From: Microvirga solisilvae
GTDB lineage: Bacteria > Pseudomonadota > Alphaproteobacteria > Rhizobiales > Beijerinckiaceae
Direction of reading: 5' to 3'
DNA: 64,000 nucleotides
Assembly (NCBI RefSeq): GCF_022808595.1
Contig: NZ_JAKUCN010000004.1
Coordinates: 62,001 to 126,000 of the forward strand
The notes beneath the pieces are model-generated. The model had not been told where the DNA came from and ran no database searches. It saw only the letters and a program-made list of their open reading frames with translations. Both the position numbers and the translations under genes were made by a program. Shown in pieces: positions 61,539-64,000 of the stretch (within the stretch, counting starts at the first letter, position 1; each line of letters begins with the position of its first letter).

Positions 61539-64000
61539 TCAGGCGAAATAGTCCTGAAGAGCCCTGACCTCGAGATCGCCACCGAGATAGGCCTTGATGC
61601 CCTCGGCAGCGGCGACCGCTCCTGCAAGAGTGGTGTAGTAAGGTATCTTATGCAAGAGGGCAGCCTGACGAAGGCTGCGAGAATCTGACAGGGCACCCGC
61701 GCCTTCGGTGGTGTTGAAGACCAACTGGATGTCGCCGTTCTTCATGGCATCGACCACATGGGGGCGGCCTTCCAGCACCTTGTTGATGCGCTTGGCCTTC
61801 ACGCCCTTCTCTTCCAGGTACTTCTGAGTACCGGCCGTGGCCACGATTTGGAAGCCGAGCTCCTCCAGCATCTGGACGGCCGGAAGAATGCGCTCCTTGT
61901 CCGAGTCGCGGACCGAAACGAAGAGGGTGCCGGTCTTCGGAACCTGGCTGCCGGCGCCGAGCTGGCTCTTGGCAAAGGCCACGCCGAAGCCCCGGTCGAG
62001 GCCGATGACCTCGCCTGTGGAGCGCATCTCCGGGCCGAGCAGCACGTCGACGCCGGGGAAGCGGTTGAAGGGGAACACGGCTTCCTTCACGCCGATATGC
62101 GGCAGCTCCTTCGGGGTGAGGCCGAACTTGGCCAGGTTCTCGCCGGCCATGATGCGGGCCGCAATCTTGGCGATGGGCTCGCCGATGACCTTGGCCACGA
62201 AGGGGACGGTACGAGAAGCGCGGGGGTTCACCTCGAGCACGTAGATCGCGCCGTCCTTGATGGCGTATTGCACGTTCATCAAGCCGCCGACGTCGAGGGC
62301 CAGGGCCATCGCCTTTGTCTGGCGCTCCAGTTCGGCAATGGTCTCTTCCGAGAGCGAGCGGGGCGGCAGCGAGCAGGCGGAATCGCCCGAGTGGATGCCC
62401 GCTTCCTCGATATGCTCCATGATGCCTGCGATGAAGGTGTCCTTGCCGTCGCAGAGGCAGTCCACGTCCACCTCGATGGCGTCCGAGAGATAGCGGTCGA
62501 AGAGCAGCGGGTTCTTGCCGAGAACCGTGTTGATCTGACCGGTCTTGTCGTTCGGATAACGCGCCTTGATGTCGGACGGGATCAGGCTGGGCAGGGTGCC
62601 GAGCAGGTAATCCTCGAACTGCGTCTCGTCGCGGATGATCGCCATGGCGCGGCCGCCGAGCACGTAAGAGGGGCGCACCACGAAGGGCAGGCCGAGATCG
62701 GCGGCGATGAGGCGAGCCTGTTCCACCGAATAGGCGATGCCGTTCTTCGGCTGCTTCAGATGCAACTTGTCGAGGAGACGCTTGAACCGGTCGCGGTCTT
62801 CGGCGAGGTCGATGGCATCCGGCGAGGTGCCGAGGATCTGCACATCCGCTTCTTCGAGCGCGCGAGCGAGCTTCAGCGGCGTCTGGCCGCCGAACTGCAC
62901 GATTACGCCATGGAGCGTGCCCTTGGAACGTTCGGTCTCGATGATTTCCAGCACGTCTTCCTGCGTCAGCGGCTCGAAATAGAGCCTGTCGGAGGTGTCG
63001 TAGTCGGTCGACACAGTCTCCGGGTTGCAGTTGATCATGATGGTCTCAAAGCCTGCATCCTTGAGCGCGAAGCAGGCATGGCAGCAGCAATAGTCGAACT
63101 CGATGCCTTGGCCGATGCGGTTCGGGCCGCCACCGAGAATGATGACCTTCTTCTTATCCGAGGGATTGGCCTCGTCCGCAGGCTGGCCTGCGAACGGCGC
63201 GGTATAGGTCGAGTACATGTAGGCGGTGGGCGAAGCGAACTCCGCCGCGCAGGTGTCGATGCGCTTGAAGACAGGGCGCACGCCAACGGCGCGGCGCGCC
63301 TCGCGCACTTCCGCTTCCGTCTTGTTCGTGAGCACGGCGAGACGCGCATCGGAGAAGCCGAGCGCCTTGATCTGACGGAACGCGCCGGGAGTTTTCGGCA
63401 GGCCGTGAGACTTCACCTTCGCTTCCATGTCGACGATGTCCTGAAGCTGCTCCAGGAACCAGGGATCGATCTTGCAGCTGTCGTAGACTTCGTCGTGGCT
63501 GATGCCGAGGCGAAGCGCCTGCGCGACCTTCAGGATGCGGTCGGGAGTCGGCGTGCCGATGGCGGCCTTGATCGCGTTCTTGTCGTCACCCTTGCCGAGA
63601 CCTTCGATCTCGATTTCGTCGAGTCCGGTGAGGCCCGTCTCAAGCGAGCGCAGCGCCTTCTGCAGCGATTCCGGGAAGGAACGGCCAATCGCCATCGCCT
63701 CGCCCACCGACTTCATGGCGGTGGTGAGCGTCGGATCGGCGCCGGGGAATTTCTCGAAGGCGAAGCGCGGAATCTTCGTGACCACGTAATCGATGGTGGG
63801 CTCGAAGGAAGCAGGCGTTGCGCCGCCGGTGATGTCGTTGGCGATCTCATCCAGCGTGTAGCCGACCGCGAGCTTCGCGGCGACCTTCGCAATCGGGAAG
63901 CCGGTGGCTTTCGAGGCGAGCGCGGAGGAGCGTGACACGCGCGGGTTCATCTCGATCACGATCATGCGCCCGTTCTCCGGGTTGATCGCGAACTGCACGT
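61539..64000 (-). CDS. carB: carbamoyl-phosphate synthase large subunit, 5' end outside window
   Basis: The visible 819 residues are the C-terminal part (full proteins exceed 1,050) of the enzyme making carbamoyl phosphate for pyrimidines and arginine. Present: the end of the first ATP-grasp site ([19 protein letters not shown]), the oligomerisation region, the second ATP-grasp ([33 protein letters not shown]) and the C-terminal MGS-like regulatory domain ([20 protein letters not shown]). The frame is open through the window edge, so the start lies beyond 64000. Reading frame intact throughout. Confidence 0.97.
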   Translation of the reverse strand, partial: VQFAINPENGRMIVIEMNPRVSRSSALASKATGFPIAKVAAKLAVGYTLDEIANDITGGATPASFEPTIDYVVTKIPRFAFEKFPGADPTLTTAMKSVGEAMAIGRSFPESLQKALRSLETGLTGLDEIEIEGLGKGDDKNAIKAAIGTPTPDRILKVAQALRLGISHDEVYDSCKIDPWFLEQLQDIVDMEAKVKSHGLPKTPGAFRQIKALGFSDARLAVLTNKTEAEVREARRAVGVRPVFKRIDTCAAEFASPTAYMYSTYTAPFAGQPADEANPSDKKKVIILGGGPNRIGQGIEFDYCCCHACFALKDAGFETIMINCNPETVSTDYDTSDRLYFEPLTQEDVLEIIETERSKGTLHGVIVQFGGQTPLKLARALEEADVQILGTSPDAIDLAEDRDRFKRLLDKLHLKQPKNGIAYSVEQARLIAADLGLPFVVRPSYVLGGRAMAIIRDETQFEDYLLGTLPSLIPSDIKARYPNDKTGQINTVLGKNPLLFDRYLSDAIEVDVDCLCDGKDTFIAGIMEHIEEAGIHSGDSACSLPPRSLSEETIAELERQTKAMALALDVGGLMNVQYAIKDGAIYVLEVNPRASRTVPFVAKVIGEPIAKIAARIMAGENLAKFGLTPKELPHIGVKEAVFPFNRFPGVDVLLGPEMRSTGEVIGLDRGFGVAFAKSQLGAGSQVPKTGTLFVSVRDSDKERILPAVQMLEELGFQIVATAGTQKYLEEKGVKAKRINKVLEGRPHVVDAMKNGDIQLVFNTTEGAGALSDSRSLRQAALLHKIPYYTTLAGAVAAAEGIKAYLGGDLEVRALQDYFA

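Noticed and set aside
61758..63935. 725-residue plus-strand ORF opposite carB
   Set aside because: Mirror of the carB reading frame with no recognisable domain.

Overview
The window looks like chromosomal DNA of a GC-rich alphaproteobacterium of the order Hyphomicrobiales (Rhizobiales), perhaps Methylobacteriaceae (Microvirga-like); the family-level guess is inference only. Evidence for the order: a NepR-EcfG general stress pair, DUF3309/DUF992/DUF3072/DUF3775 proteins typical of the group, a Tim44-domain protein, alphaproteobacterial LexA boxes (GAAC-N7-GAAC), CtrA-like boxes (TTAA-N7-TTAA) and UvrB with a long N-terminal extension. I see no rRNA, tRNA, CRISPR array, prophage, integrase or transposase.

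Layout. 0-2 kb: end of a small membrane protein, a lipoprotein and a BenE-type transporter. 2.2-6.3 kb: two tandem paralogous RTX proteins, each with seven propeller-like repeats and a C-terminal calcium-binding RTX region. 6.4-9.8 kb: uvrC, pgsA, moaD, moaE. 9.9-15.2 kb: small exported proteins, an extensin-like lipoprotein, RNase T2, rlmJ, a GST and an outer-membrane barrel. 15.5-22.2 kb: housekeeping block with an SDR, pgeF-midA-lgt (minus), then ubiK, ybjN-like, proC, tetR and csaA. 22.2-25.9 kb: a MarR/response regulator/histidine kinase set divergent from ilvE. 26-38 kb: stress-flavoured region with a Y-family polymerase, DUF3072, Tim44, PfpI/DJ-1, a methyltransferase-nucleotidyltransferase-phosphoesterase group, a BON protein, cspA, a second-type infA, ecfG-nepR and DUF3309. 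38-49 kb: uvrB, a phytase-like esterase behind a Pho-like box, DUF808, fasciclin, DUF3775, C13 peptidase, DUF486 and a PQQ-type sugar dehydrogenase. 49-64 kb: an orphan TctC, aspartate aminotransferase, DUF992, a divergent EF-G-like GTPase, fadD, ELM1-trxB-lysR (minus), lrp, greA and the 3' part of carB.

The most interesting content is regulatory. Perfect EcfG-type promoters (GGAAC-N16-CGTT) lie upstream of nepR-ecfG, the PfpI gene and the BON gene, with weaker ones at DUF3309, DUF3072, a proline-rich protein and a 61-residue membrane protein. Two perfect LexA boxes flank a divergent pair: the Y-family polymerase and DUF3072. Two CtrA-like boxes lie a little over 100 bp upstream of two tiny membrane proteins, one of which (33 residues) is too short for routine ORF calling. 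A perfect 7-bp-arm inverted repeat covers a TTGACA box between marR and ilvE.

Structural oddities are a perfect 29-bp hairpin behind DUF3072, tandem-hairpin repeats (one with an apparent start codon inside it), an EF-G-like protein without the DTPGH histidine, and an RNase T2 with Gln where Glu is usual. I did not find one obvious unknown multi-gene system. The best candidates are the overlapping divergent EcfG promoters at 29.67 kb, the SOS-linked DUF3072 gene with its hairpin, and the paired seven-repeat RTX proteins. Regulatory calls rest on reading motifs by eye.
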